A stretch of 64,000 bases of DNA from positions 94,708,241 to 94,772,240 of the forward strand of contig NC_092879.1 of assembly GCF_028372415.1 (NCBI RefSeq), given 5' to 3'. Origin of the DNA: Notamacropus eugenii (lineage: Eukaryota; Chordata; Mammalia; Diprotodontia; Macropodidae). The first letter of the stretch is position 1, and each line of letters begins with the position of its first letter. Below the pieces are notes generated by a model that worked only from the letters and a program-made list of their open reading frames with translations, had not been told where the DNA came from and did not search any database. This document shows positions 20,436 to 32,313 of the stretch, in pieces. Made by a program: the position numbers and the translations under genes.

Positions 20436-21851
20436 CCCCAAATTCACAGTCCGGGGCTGGCTCACAAGATGTGGAAAGCCCGGACGCTTTTCATCCTGGA
20501 ATGTGGTTAGTGATCAGTTTCCTTTCAGTCACATAAATGGTTTTCCATTCTCAGTTTTCCAAAAAGACTTGGTTTTGCCTCAGAGACTTGTGGGTGCATA
20601 CAATGAATATTTAGCTCCACGGGCCTGAGGTTCAGGCAGAATGCATGGAGGGTCTCTATTGTAAATGACCTTAATGTCCTCTTTTCTCTAGGCCTACAAG
20701 CATCTAGGTCATTACAGTCAGGTCCCTCAAGTTCCATGGTCTTCATTTCACCTGAAATTCAACGCAGGGGGCAGGCTCACCAGCTTTGGCAAGCCTGCAA
20801 ACTTCTCATCTTAGTATCTCATGAGCGTTCCTCCCCTGGGTAATCCAGCTTCCTAGGACCATGTTTCCTGTAGAGTCACATTAAAGGGTTTGGATGCTGA
20901 AGTGTCAGAAAGACTTGTCCCATTTTTAACTGGGACATTTGTGGGTTCTCCTACAACGATCATTCAGCATTCTAGGCTTTCTTTTGAGGCAGAATGCATG
21001 GAAGGGCCTCTAGTACACTGGCCTTTGAGTTCCTCTTTATTGGAGGCTCAGGAAATTTTAAGTGAGTACAGTCAGGTCCCTCAAGCTCCCTTTTCTACCA
21101 TTTACCCCACCTTCACAGCAAGGGGTTTTACCCCAAGCTTTGGAAAGCCTTGACCTTTTCAATCCAAGGATCTCCTTAGCCTGCTTACACTGGACTGTCC
21201 AGTTTTCCAGACCTCTGCGTCCTTTAGAGTGATAGAAACATTTTGGATGCTGAAGAAACTGAAAGACTGATCACTTCGTATCCTTGCACAATTCTGGGTG
21301 CACACGCAATGGACATTGAGCTCTCTAGGCCTCACTTCCAGACACAATGCACGGAGAGGCAACAAGTATCAAGGCCCTTCAGGTCCTCTTTGCTCTAGGC
21401 CTAGGGAACTGTAGCTGATCACAGTCAGGTTCTTCCAGCTCCCTTTTCTACATTTGACTGGACATTCACAGCAGGGGTCTGCCTCACATGCTTTGGACAG
21501 GCTTGACCTTTTTAATCATAGTGTATCAGTAGTGATCTTATAATCGGTTATCCTGCTTTCCAGAACTCTGTTTCCTTTAAAGTCATAGAAATGTCTTAGA
21601 TTCTGAAGACTCTAACAGATATGACACTTTTTCCTCTTGGACTCTTGGGAGTATCCACACCATGATCATTGAGCTCCATTGGCCTAAGATTCAGGCAGAA
21701 GGCATGGAGGGCCCTCAGGTGCAAATGCCCTTAAGATGTTCCTTGCTCCAGTGCTAGGAATCTGTAGGTGATCCCAGTCAGCACCCTCAAGCTCAATTTT
21801 CTACATGGGACCCTGAATTCAAAGCAGGGGGCGGGCTCCAAAGCTTTGGAA
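20436..21851. repeat. ~345-bp satellite upstream of gene copy 2
   Basis: About four monomers, nearly identical to 5,643-7,092 of unit 1 apart from a deletion of about 35 bp near 20,515. The 5' end is the right flank of the provirus insertion. No gene is present. Confidence 0.88.
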
Positions 21852-22546
21852 ATTTCAATGTCACTCTGTGTGCAATAGAAGAAATAGTCATAGACTGTGT
21901 GGCTGCTTTTGTTGCTATTCAGTCATATATCAGTTGTCTCCAATGCTTCAGGATGCCTTTGGGATTTTCTCTGGGTGCTGTCCGCCTCTCTTTCTTCTCT
22001 CCTCATATAAATGCTTTGAAGCCTTCTCTAGGACCATTGGAAAGGACTCACAGGGAAATGCTGAGAGACAGAGCTGGACATACATATAGGTGTCTAGACA
22101 TCCCTATCCACAGGGGTCTACCTTTCCTCCCCAGACCAAATCAAGTAGATTCCCAGGCTAGGAGAAAGGAAGTAATTGAAACATCCCTGTCTCCTGCAAG
22201 AGACCCTACCCACTGCCCTTTCTGGCTGGCAAGATGTTCAGTAGCTTAGTGCTTTCTCAGCGTATCTTATTCTTGTCAGTGGGGAGGAGTGAGCAGAGCT
22301 AGGGCTAATATGGTCTTAGGCTACATGAAGAGAAAGATGAGCCCAACTTGTCCAGAAACAAATGACAGAGAAATGAAAGAGAAAAGGAACACCCGGGATG
22401 CCAGAGTGAAGACACACAAAAAAAACGAGACAGGCTAGAACACTAGGCTAACCCTAAGGTGGGGATGGTGGGATTAGATCAGTGGGAAGGGGGGTGCTTC
22501 ATCTTCCAAAGATCTAGGCTGAAGTAGGGAACCTGGAGGCCCCAGG
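21852..22546. other. Non-satellite 5' part of gene block, copy 2 (truncated)
   Basis: Matches 7,093-7,787 and 35,124-35,818, including the antisense SINE fragment at 21,906-21,980. It then jumps at CCAGG (22,542-22,546) to sequence equivalent to 38,207. CpG block, exon 1 and most of intron 1 are missing. No gene start remains. Confidence 0.8.
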
Positions 22547-22689
22547 AACCCCTTCCACCCTCAGCCCCTTGCCCACTTCTGCCTCCCCTCACCCCTTCAC
22601 TCCTCACTCCAAAAAGGGAGACCAAGTTCCTTGGAAGTGGTGAGCCAACCTAGGGAGACCCTCTCCTTCCCTCTTCCCTCCCCCCACAG

Positions 22690-24259
22690 GGAGCCCAAAA
22701 TACAGGTAGCCACCAAAGCAGCTACCTGGAGGCAGCTCCTGAGGCCTCTGTTGGGGGCCCTCTCCCACTCCTTATCACTCCAGCTCTGGCCTCCACTGCT
22801 TCTCTTGGATTCTCCTGCCTTCCTCTCTCTTTCTCCCCCTCTCCTGTGAGTATGCCTTAAGCTGCCCACTAGCACCTGTTCTCTGTGGGCACCACTGAGG
22901 ACTTCTCCAGGTAGCTCAGGCCCAGCTTCAACAACACTGAAATGTATTCTTGGAACCTGGGTACTTGAGGGGGAGCAGGTGGAGGGGGAGCGGGAGGGGA
23001 AGGTTCTGCTGTGGAAAACAGACTTGGCATTGCCTGCTCCCAGCAAGCTCCAGTAATCAAAGCCTAGAAATGATAGGAGCTAAGGGCAGCTGTACCTTGA
23101 CCTGGAAAAGGCACTTTTCTATGAAGAATGCATTTCTTTTTGAAAATCAAGCCACTGGTCTTAGTTCATAGGCAGGGTGGCCTTCCCTTGGGCAAAGTCT
23201 GTTCACATATGTTGACTTTTAGGTCAACTAAGTGTTCTTGCAACTTCTAGTTCATTTGGCTCCATCCTGCAACCATGCCCAAGGAGAGTTTTGAGCAGTT
23301 AGACAAGGAGAGGAGGGAAACCCTCCTGGCAGGCTGGGCTGCTTTAGCATGGCTTCCTGGACCTAGTAGATGTTCATGTTGTCCTCACTGCTGCTGAGAC
23401 CACTATGGCATGTAGAGCATCAAGAATGCTTCCTCTGGTCAGGAAAGGTGTTTCCATGCAAATTCTGGTGCTGATGAGTTTGAGAATGGGCCAGTAATTG
23501 TTCCTCACTGAAAGAGCCTTTGCTGTATCCTTCAGGGAGATGGGGACTGTGTGGGCATGAGTCTCAGGGGTTGTAAGTCAGTGAAGAGAAATCAGTTCTT
23601 AAATGGGGGCTAGTGCAGGCACTCCACATGTACCTTACATCCCTGTGGCTCAGAACCTGGGAACATTGACCTTGATCTGGTTGGTCAGCCTGATCCTGGC
23701 TCTTGAATTCTTCCAGTGCTGAGGCTGGGGAGACATCCTGTGAGTTCCTGAGCCTTGTTTTCCCAGCCCAATTTAGAGAAAGAACCCCCAGCGCCTAGCT
23801 GGGTACCATGCGCAGCCTAAGTGTTTCATCAGTGTTTACCAAGGGCTTCAGACTCAGAAGGGCCAATCAAAGTATTTTCTACCTCTTATCTTTGGAAAGG
23901 TTAGAGGTGAGGTGGAGGGAACAGGCACAGGTTCCACATCCTCTAAGTACTGGTCGGAGATTTCCAAAGTCCATAACCACAGATGCATAATTTCTTTCTT
24001 TTTCCAGAAAAACATCCATGAAACCACAGCAGACAATCATGATGTTGCCTCAGAAAACAATAGCGATACTGCTTTGTCAATGCGGGAGCTGTCCCAAGGC
24101 ACCCGGAATGATTTCGCACATTCACGTGCCTTGCAGCAAAGAATTCTGGTAAACCTCAGAGCAGTGGAGCATAACCTGGCCGAGCTTCACCAATTGCTAC
24201 TTGCTCAGCGCATGAATGCAGAATTAACGTACCAAGAGCTGTGTAAAAGAGAGACCTGA
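22690..24259 (+). pseudogene. Truncated gene copy 2, lacking promoter and exon 1
   Basis: Exon 2 (22,690-22,845, acceptor CCCCCCACAG, donor GTGAGT) and exon 3 (24,008-24,259, 83 codons plus stop, acceptor TTTTTCCAG) are intact and in phase. The 2,388-bp deletion that ends at 22,546 removed the CpG region and the hydrophobic first exon, so no ordinary transcript of the family can start here. Exon 3 matches copies 3 and 4 through the middle of the helix (ILVNLRAVEHNLAEL). It then differs (HQLLLAQRMNAELTYQELC) and stops 13 codons earlier. AATAAA follows at 24,284. It could act as a donor in gene conversion, or be used with an unseen upstream start; otherwise it is dead. Confidence 0.6.
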
Positions 24260-24343
24260 ACTGCAAAATTGAAGCAAGCTAAGAATAAAATCACTGAATA
24301 CACACAGAACTCTTCATTCCCATGATATCATACGTCTCACTAT

Positions 24344-24455
24344 GAGGCAGCTTGGTGGCTCAGTGGCTAGAGAACTTGACCTGGAGTCAGAAAGGGCCCA
24401 AGTTCAAATTCACCCTTATATACTTGCTAGCTATGGGAGACTGGGTCAATCAAGT
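24344..24455 (+). repeat. Marsupial-type SINE, 3' of gene copy 2
   Basis: The same insertion as at 11,978: GAGGCAGCTTGGTGGCTCAG, then GTTCAAATTC and TTGCTAGCTATGGGAGACTG. The shared position downstream of exon 3 shows that it is older than the duplication. Confidence 0.8.
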
Positions 24456-27400
24456 CCATGAAGGGGCCTCAAGTGCAAATGCCCTTAAGGTCCTCTTTGC
24501 TCAAAGCCTAGAAAATGTTAACTGATCATAGTCAGGTCCCTCCAACTACCCTTTCTACATTTTACCCTCCACTCACAGCAGGGGGCTGCCACAAAACCTT
24601 TGGAAAGCCTTGACATTTTTAATCCTAAAATCTTCTTAGTGATCTTAAACTTGACTATCCAGCATTCAAGGACTCAGTTTCCTTTCAATCACATAAAGGG
24701 TTTTCTATTCTGAGGTCTGTAAAGGGCTTGTAAAGTTTCATCCTTAGACACTTCTGTGTGCACCCAAGGGACATTCAGCTCCAGAGGCCTCAGGTTCAGG
24801 CAGAATGGGTGGAGGGGCCTCTAGTCTAATTGCCCTTAAGGTCCTGTTTTCTCAGTGTCTGCAGACCTTTAGATGGTCACACTCAGGTTCCACAAGCTCT
24901 CTTTTCTACCTTTTACCCTCCATTCAAAATCTTAACATGTTGTAAGTGATCTGACAATTCATTATCCAGCTCTCTAGATCTCAGCTTCCTTTAGAGGCAC
25001 ATGAAATGCATGGACCCTAAGACCTGTGAAGGATGAGACCCGTTTATTCCTTGGACTTTTCAGGCTGATCATGCAAGGACCATGAGGCAGAACTCATGGA
25101 CAGTTGTCAAGTGCAAATCCCCTTATGGTGCTCTTTCTCTAGGCCTGGGAAACTGTAGGTGATCCCATTGAGATCCCTCAGTCTCCCTTTTCTACATTTC
25201 ATTCTACATTCACAACAGGAGGCTGACTCACAAGAGTTGGACCAGCGTGACCTTTTTACTCCTAGGATCTCATTAGTGATATTACATGGGCTATCCATGT
25301 GTCCAGGACTCTGTTTCCTTTAGAGTCATAGAAAGGTTTTGGATTCTGAAGAGTCTAAAGGACCTGCCACTTTTTATGCTTGGACACTTGTGGGTGCATG
25401 TACAATGGACATCTAGCTCTCTAGGTCTTAGTTTCAAGCACATTGCATGGATGGGCCTCAAGGGCAAAAGCCCTGAAGGTAATCTTTGCTCTAGGCCTAG
25501 GATACTGTAGGTGACCACCTTGAGTTCCCTCAAGCTCCCCTTTCTACAGTTTAACCCAACTTCACAGCAGGGGGCTTGATAACAGGCTTTGGAAAGCCTG
25601 GGCAGTTTTCTTCCTAGCATGTTGTTAGGGATCTTACACTAGGCTCCCAGGTTGCTAGGACTCTGTTTCCTTTATACTCACATAAAGCATTTAGATCCTG
25701 AAGACATTGAAAGACTTGTCCCATTTTTTACTTGGACACTGGTGGGTTCTAGTAGATTGGTCATTCAACACTCTAGGCCTTTGTTTCAAGCAGAATGAAT
25801 GGAAGGGATTGTAGGGCAAATGCCCTTAAAGTCCTCTTTGGTCTAGGCCTAGAAAACTTTAGGTGATCACAGTGAACTCCGTGAAGATCTCTTTTCTACA
25901 TTTTACCCTGAATTCAAAGCTGGGTACTGGCTCCAAAGCTTTGGAAAGCCTTGACATTTTTCATCTTAGGATCTTGTTCATGATCTAACACTTGTTTATC
26001 CAGCTCTCTGGATCTCAGTTTCCTTTAGGGGCACATGAAACGCATGGGCACTAAGACCTGTGAAGGACTAGTCATGTTCATTCCTAGAATATTTCTGGGA
26101 GATCAGACAATGGCCATTTGGCTCAGTAGGGCTCACTTTCAGGTAGACATCTTTGAGAGTCTTGTACTGTAAATGGTCGTAAGGCCTCTTAACCTCGAGG
26201 ACAAGAAAATTTTCGGTGATAACATGCAGGTACCTGAAGCTCCCTGCGTCTCTGTTTACCCTTCATTCACAGCAGGGACTGGCTTAACAGCTTTGGAAAA
26301 CCTTGACATTTTTCATCCCAGGATCTCATTGGTGAGCTTACATTGGGTATTCAACTTTCCAGAACTCTGTTTCCTTTAGAGTTATAGAACAGTTTTGAAT
26401 TCTGAAGAGTCTAAAAGACTTGTCACTTTTTGTCCTTAGACACTGGTTGGTGCACGTACACATTGGTCATTGAGGTCTTCTAGGCCTCAGTTTCAGCAAA
26501 ATGCATGGAGGGGCCTCAAGTGCCAATCCCCTTCAGGTCCTCTTTGCGCTAGGCCTAGGAACTGTGGGTGTTCACAGTCAGGTGCTTCACACTCACTTTT
26601 CGACATGTGACCCTACATTCACGGCAGGGGGCTGCCTCAAGAGCTTTGAAAACACTTGACATTTTAAATCCTGAGATATGATCTTCAACTTGGCTATCTA
26701 CCATCCTCAGACTCAGCTTCTTTTCACTCACATAAAGGGTTGAGATTCTGAGGACTCTAAAGGACTGGTGACTTTTTGTGCTTAGATACTTGGGGTTTTA
26801 CACAGTGGACATTCAGCTCCAGAGGCCTCAAGTTCAGGCAGAATGCATGGAGGATCCTTGATTGTAAATAACCTTAATGTCCTCTTTTCTCTAGGCCTAC
26901 AAACCTCCAGGTGATCTCAGTCTGTTGCCTCAAGCTCCTGTTTCTACATATTACCCCCAATTCACAGCAGGGGGCTGGCTCACTTGCTTTGGAAAGCCTG
27001 GACACTTCACGTTCTAGGATCATATTAGGGAACTACCACTGGGCAAACCTGCTTGCTAGGACACCGTTTCCTTTAGAGTCACCTAAATAATCTGGATGCT
27101 GAAGACTCCAAAAGACTTGTCCAATTTTTTCCAGGGATACTTGTGGGTTCCCATACAATGTTCACTCTGCACGCTAGGCCTTATTTCCGTCTGATCGCAT
27201 GGAGGGTCCACTGGGGCAAACTGCCTTAAGGTCCTCTTTGCTGTAAGAGAAGGAAGTTTTTGGTGATCACACTCAGGTCCCTCGAGATCCCTTTTCTACA
27301 TTTTATCCCACATTCACTGCAGGGGGCTGCCTCAAAAGCTTTGGAAAGGCTTGACATATTCCATCCTAGGATCTTGTTAGTGTTATTGCATGGCGTTATG

Positions 27401-27807
27401 CAGCTTTCCATGACTGTGCTTCCCTTAGGATCACTGAAAGGCTTTGTATTCTGAAGACTCTTAAAGACTTGTCCCTTTTTGTCCTTGTGAATGCACATCC
27501 AATGGTCATTGAAAGCTCTAGGCCTCAGTTTCAGGTACGATGCATGGAGGGTCCTCAAATGTAAAGGCCCCTAAGGTCCTCTTTCCTGTAGGTCTAGAAT
27601 ACTGTACGTGTTCACAGTCAAGTCCCACAAGCTCTGCTTTCAACACTTTACCACAAATTCACAGCAGGGGACTGGCTAAGACTGTTTCGAAAGCCAGGAC
27701 CCTTTTCATGATAGGCTCTTCTTAGTGATCTGACATCAGTTTCCTTTCACTCACATAAATGACTTTGTATTCTCAGGACTCTAAAAGATTGATCATTTCT
27801 GTCCTTA
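24456..27807. repeat. ~345-bp satellite downstream of gene copy 2
   Basis: About 9.7 monomers with landmarks spaced 341-355 bp. It is nearly identical to 40,118-43,469 and 55,780-59,131, with scattered single changes in the first kilobase. At 27,267 it reaches the base equivalent to position 1 of the window. No gene is present. Confidence 0.9.
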
Positions 27808-28473
27808 TGAGGAGGTTTAGGGGTGATCAAGACCCCAAAATACCGACAGTCTGGGGGGTGCTCAAATGAATTCGAGCACACTCCCAAATACCGACAGTCT
27901 GGGGGGTGCTCGAATGAATTCGACTCAAGCCTTCTTCAAGTCAAAGAAAACAAAGTTCATTAAAGGTTCATCAAATTTGGTTGGCTCTTAAAGAGCCTAA
28001 GCATTTGTGATGCTTGTATGCACAAGCAGGCCAGATAGAATCCCAGCTAGGCAGAGTCTCAGCTGGATTGAATCTGAGCACCTTCATGGAGGCAAGATGG
28101 AACTAAGTACAGAAAAGACTATAGGAGGGATCTGGGGGGGGTGATCTGGTAGTCCAGGGTGATGGGAGGAGGGGTTTAGGGAGGGTCCTGGGGAGAAGTC
28201 CAAAGAGGGAATTCAGGAGAGTTGGAGACAGCTGGAGGCAATCAGGAGATACTAGACAATGGAGCTTCTGGGTGGGTAGCAGGTGAGGCACTCAAGAAGG
28301 AACACATAATGGCCACAGATTTGAGCGTGAAAGGCTGGGTTATGTGAGGAGATTCTAGGATAATTCAATTTAAGTATGACAAGCCAGGTTCTGTGGGCAG
28401 ATACTAGGAGAGCTCAATTTGAGTATGAAAATCCAGACAATTCAAGAGAGTTTCCAGAGTCTGAACCCTATCA
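27808..28473 (+). mobile_element. Solo LTR, unit 3 copy
   Basis: Same insertion as 542-1,212, with the same TG...CA ends and CTTA flanks. It is 5 bp shorter because the G run at about 28,134 has 8 G where unit 1 has 13. It was carried along when the unit was duplicated. Confidence 0.7.
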
Positions 28474-31400
28474 CTTATATCCTTGTAAGTGTATACAATG
28501 AATCTTCAGCTCAGTAGATCTCAGGTTCAGGCAGAATGCATGGAGGGTACTCTATGGGAAATGCCCTTCAGGTCTGCTTTTCCCTAGGCCTGGAAACCTC
28601 CAGGTGATCAGTCAAGTCCCTCCAGCTCTCCTTTCAACATTTTACCCTGAATTCACAGCAGGGGACTGGCTCAAAAACTCTGGAAAGCCTTGGCATTTTT
28701 CATCCTAACATCTTCTCAGTGATCTTACACTTTCTCATCTAGTTCTCTAGATCTCACTTTCCTTTAGAGGCACATGGGGTGCATGGACACTAAGGTCTCT
28801 GAAGGACTACTCACGTTCATTCCTTGGACCTTCCTGACTGAGCAGTAGATAACATGGAGAGCCTTGTTGTAGAAATGGTTTCAAGGTCTCCTAATCTCTA
28901 GGTCAGAAAAATTGTCAGAAAGCACATACAGATACCTGAAGCTGCCTGGGCCTCTGTTTCCCCTTCACTCAGAGCAGGGGCCAGGCTAAACTGCTTTGGA
29001 CAACGTTGACATTTGTAATCCTAGAATCTCCTTTATCTTACACCTGGGTCTCCAGCCTTCCAGGACTTTGTATCCTTTAGAGTCTTTGAAATGTTTTGGC
29101 TTCTGAAGACTCTCCATGACTTGTTCCTTTTTGTCCTGGGACTCTTGAGGGTGCACACACTATGGTCATGAAGGTCTATGGCCTCAGATTGAGGCAGAAT
29201 GCATAGAGGGCACTCAAAGGCAAATGCCTGCCCTTGAGATCCTCTTTGCTCTAGGGCTAGGAAATTGCAGGTGATCCCAATCAGGTCCCACGTGCTCCCT
29301 TTTCTACACTTTACCCCAAATTCACAGCAGGGGGTTGCACCCCAAGCTTTGGAAAGCCTTGACCTTTTGAATCCGAGGATCTCCTTAGCCTGCTTACACT
29401 GGACTGTCCAGTTTTCCAGACCTCTGTGTCCTTTAGAGTAATAGAAACATTTTGGATGCTGAAGACTCTGAAAGACTTGTCACTTTGTATCCTTGCACAA
29501 TTCTGGGTGCACACACAATGGGCATTGAGCTCTCTAGGCCTCAGTTGCAGACACAAGGCATGGAGGAGCATCAAGTGTCAAGGCCCTTCAGGTCCTCTTT
29601 GCTCTAGGCCTAGGGAACTGTAGCTGATCACAGTCAGGTTCTTCCAGCTCCCTTTTCTACATTTTACCCTATATCCAGGGCAAGGGGCTGGCTCTAAAGC
29701 TCTGGACATTTTCCATCCTAGGATCTTGTCAGTGGTATTCAAACTGGCTCTCCAGCATTCTATGTCTCAGGTCCCTTTCAGTCACACAAATGGTTTTCTC
29801 TTATCAAGACTCTAAAAGAGTTGTCCTTTTTGTCCTTAGACTCTTGTGGGTGTATACAGTCACTATTTAGCGCCACAGGCCTCGGGTTCAGGCACAAGGG
29901 TCCTTTAGTGTAAATGACTCTAAGGCCCTCTCTTCTCTAGGCCTTCAAATGTCTAGGTGAACACACTCAGTTGCCTCAAGCTCCCTTTTCCACTTTTCAG
30001 CCTCAATTCACAGAATGGGGCAGGCTCACAAACTTTGGAAAGAGTGAACCCTTTGCATCTTAAGATCTTATATGAGATCTTACACTGAGATAACCAGCTT
30101 GCTAGGACTGTTTCCTGTATTGTCATATAATGGGTTGGGATGCTGAAGACTCAGAAACACGTGTCCCATCTTGGACTTGAAGAGTTGTGACTTCACATGC
30201 AGTGGTCATTCTGCACTGTAGACCTCAGGTTCAGGCAGATTTCATCGAGGGGCCTGTAATGCAAAACCCCTTAAGTTCCTCTTTGCTCTAAGGCCATGGA
30301 AAATGTAGGTGATCTCAGTCAGGTCCACAAGCTCCCTGTTCCAGATTTTCCCATACATTTTGCATTCACAGCAGGGGGCTGGCTCAAAATCTTGCCAAAG
30401 CCTTTACATTTTTAGTCCTAGGATATGTTTAATGATCTTTAACTTGAACATCCAGCATGCTAGGACTCAGGTTCATACAGCCACATAAACTGTTTAGATT
30501 GTGAGGACTCCAAAATCCTTGTCATTTTTGTCCTTGGACATTTGTGGGGGCACACACAGTGGTCATTCAGCCCCATAGGCCTCATTTTCAGGCAGAATGC
30601 ATGGAGAGGCCTCTAGTCTCATTGCCCTGAAGGTCGTCTTTTCTCTAGGCCCACAACATTCTGGGTGATCACCCTCAGGTCCCATGAACTCTCTTTTCTA
30701 CATTTTACCCTGCCTTCAAAGGAGGGGACTGGCTCAAAAAGTTTGGAAAGCATTTTCATTTTTAACCCTAGGATCCTGTAAGTGATCTTAAACTTGTTTA
30801 TTTATCTTACTAGATCTCAGTTTCCTTTAGAGGCACATGAAGTTCATAGACACTAAGGCCTCTGAAGGACTGGTGAACTTAATACCTTGGACCTCTCTGG
30901 CTGATCATGCAATGATCATTGTGCTGCATAGGTCTCAGATTCAGACAGAACCCATGGAGAGGCATCGAGTGCACATGACCTTAAGGTCCTCTTTGTTCTA
31001 GGCCTAGGAAACTGTAGGTGATCCCAGTCAGATCCCTTCAACTCCCTTTTCTACATTTTAGTCTACCTTCACAGCAGGGGGGTAGCTCATAAGCTTTAGA
31101 AAGCATGGACCTTTTTAGTCCTAGGATCTCGTTAGTGATATTACACAGGGCTCTCCAGCTTTCCAGGACTCTGTTTCCTTTCAAATCAAAGAAAGATTTT
31201 GGATTCTGAAGAGTCTTCAAGACATGCCATTTTTATCCTTGCATGCCTGTGGGTGCCTATACAATGGTCATTGAATGCTCTAGGCCTCAATTTCAGGCAC
31301 CATGCATGGAGAGGCCTCAGGTGCAAATGCACATAAAGTCCTCTTTGCTCTAGGTCTAGAAAACTGTAAGTTATCACAGTCCTGTCCTTCAAGCTTCCTT

Positions 31401-32313
31401 TTCTAGGTTTTACCCTAAGTTCACAGCAGGGGGCTTTCTCAGAAGCTTGGTATCGCCTTGAAAGTTTTAATCCAAGGATCCTCTTAGTGATTTTCAACTT
31501 CACTATACAGCATTCTAGGACTCAGTTTCTCTTTAGTCACATAAAGGCTTTGGCTGCTCAGGACTCTGAACAACTTGTAACCCTTTGTCCTTGGACACTT
31601 TTTCTTGCACACGTTGGAAATTCAGCTCCAAGCCCTCAGGTTCAGGCAGGATTCTCTTTTCTCTATGCCTACAAACCTCTAGGTGATCATAGTCTGGTCC
31701 CTCCAGCTACATTTTCTGCATTTTACCCTCAATTCACAGCATTGGGCTGGCGCGCAAGGTTTGGAAAGCATGGACACTTTTGATCTCAGGGTCGTTTGGG
31801 GGATTTTACATTGGGTACCCAGTTTGGCAAGACTGTTTCCATTAGAGTCACATAAAGTGGATGCTGTAGACTCAGAAAGACTTGTGCCAGTTTTTACTGG
31901 GACACATGTGGCTTCTCACACAATGGTCATTGAGCTCTGTAGGCCTTAGTTTCAGGCAGAATTCATGGACAGGCCTACAGTGCAAATGCCCTTTATGTCT
32001 TTCTTCCTCTAGGCCTAGGAAATTTTAGGTGATCATAGTCTGCTTCCTCAAGCTCCCATTACCCCATTTTTCACCAAACTCACAGCAGGGGGCTGGCTGA
32101 GAAGCTCTGGACTGCCTTGATGTTCTTAATCCTAATATCACATTAATAATCTTACACACTGGGCTATCCGGCTTTCCAGGACTCGGTTCCTTTAGGGTCA
32201 AGGAAAGGTTTTGGAACCTGAAAACTCTAAAAGACTTGTCACTCTTTATCCTCAGATACTTGTGGGAATACAAAGAATGGTCATTGACCTGTCTAGGCCT
32301 CTGCATCAGGCAG
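28474..32313. repeat. ~345-bp satellite between solo LTR and LINE, unit 3
   Basis: About 11 monomers. Up to about 30,180 it matches unit 1 (1,213-2,920); beyond that it differs from unit 1 but is the same in units 4 and 5. It ends in GCATCAGGCAG, the left copy of the LINE target repeat. No gene is present. Confidence 0.9.
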
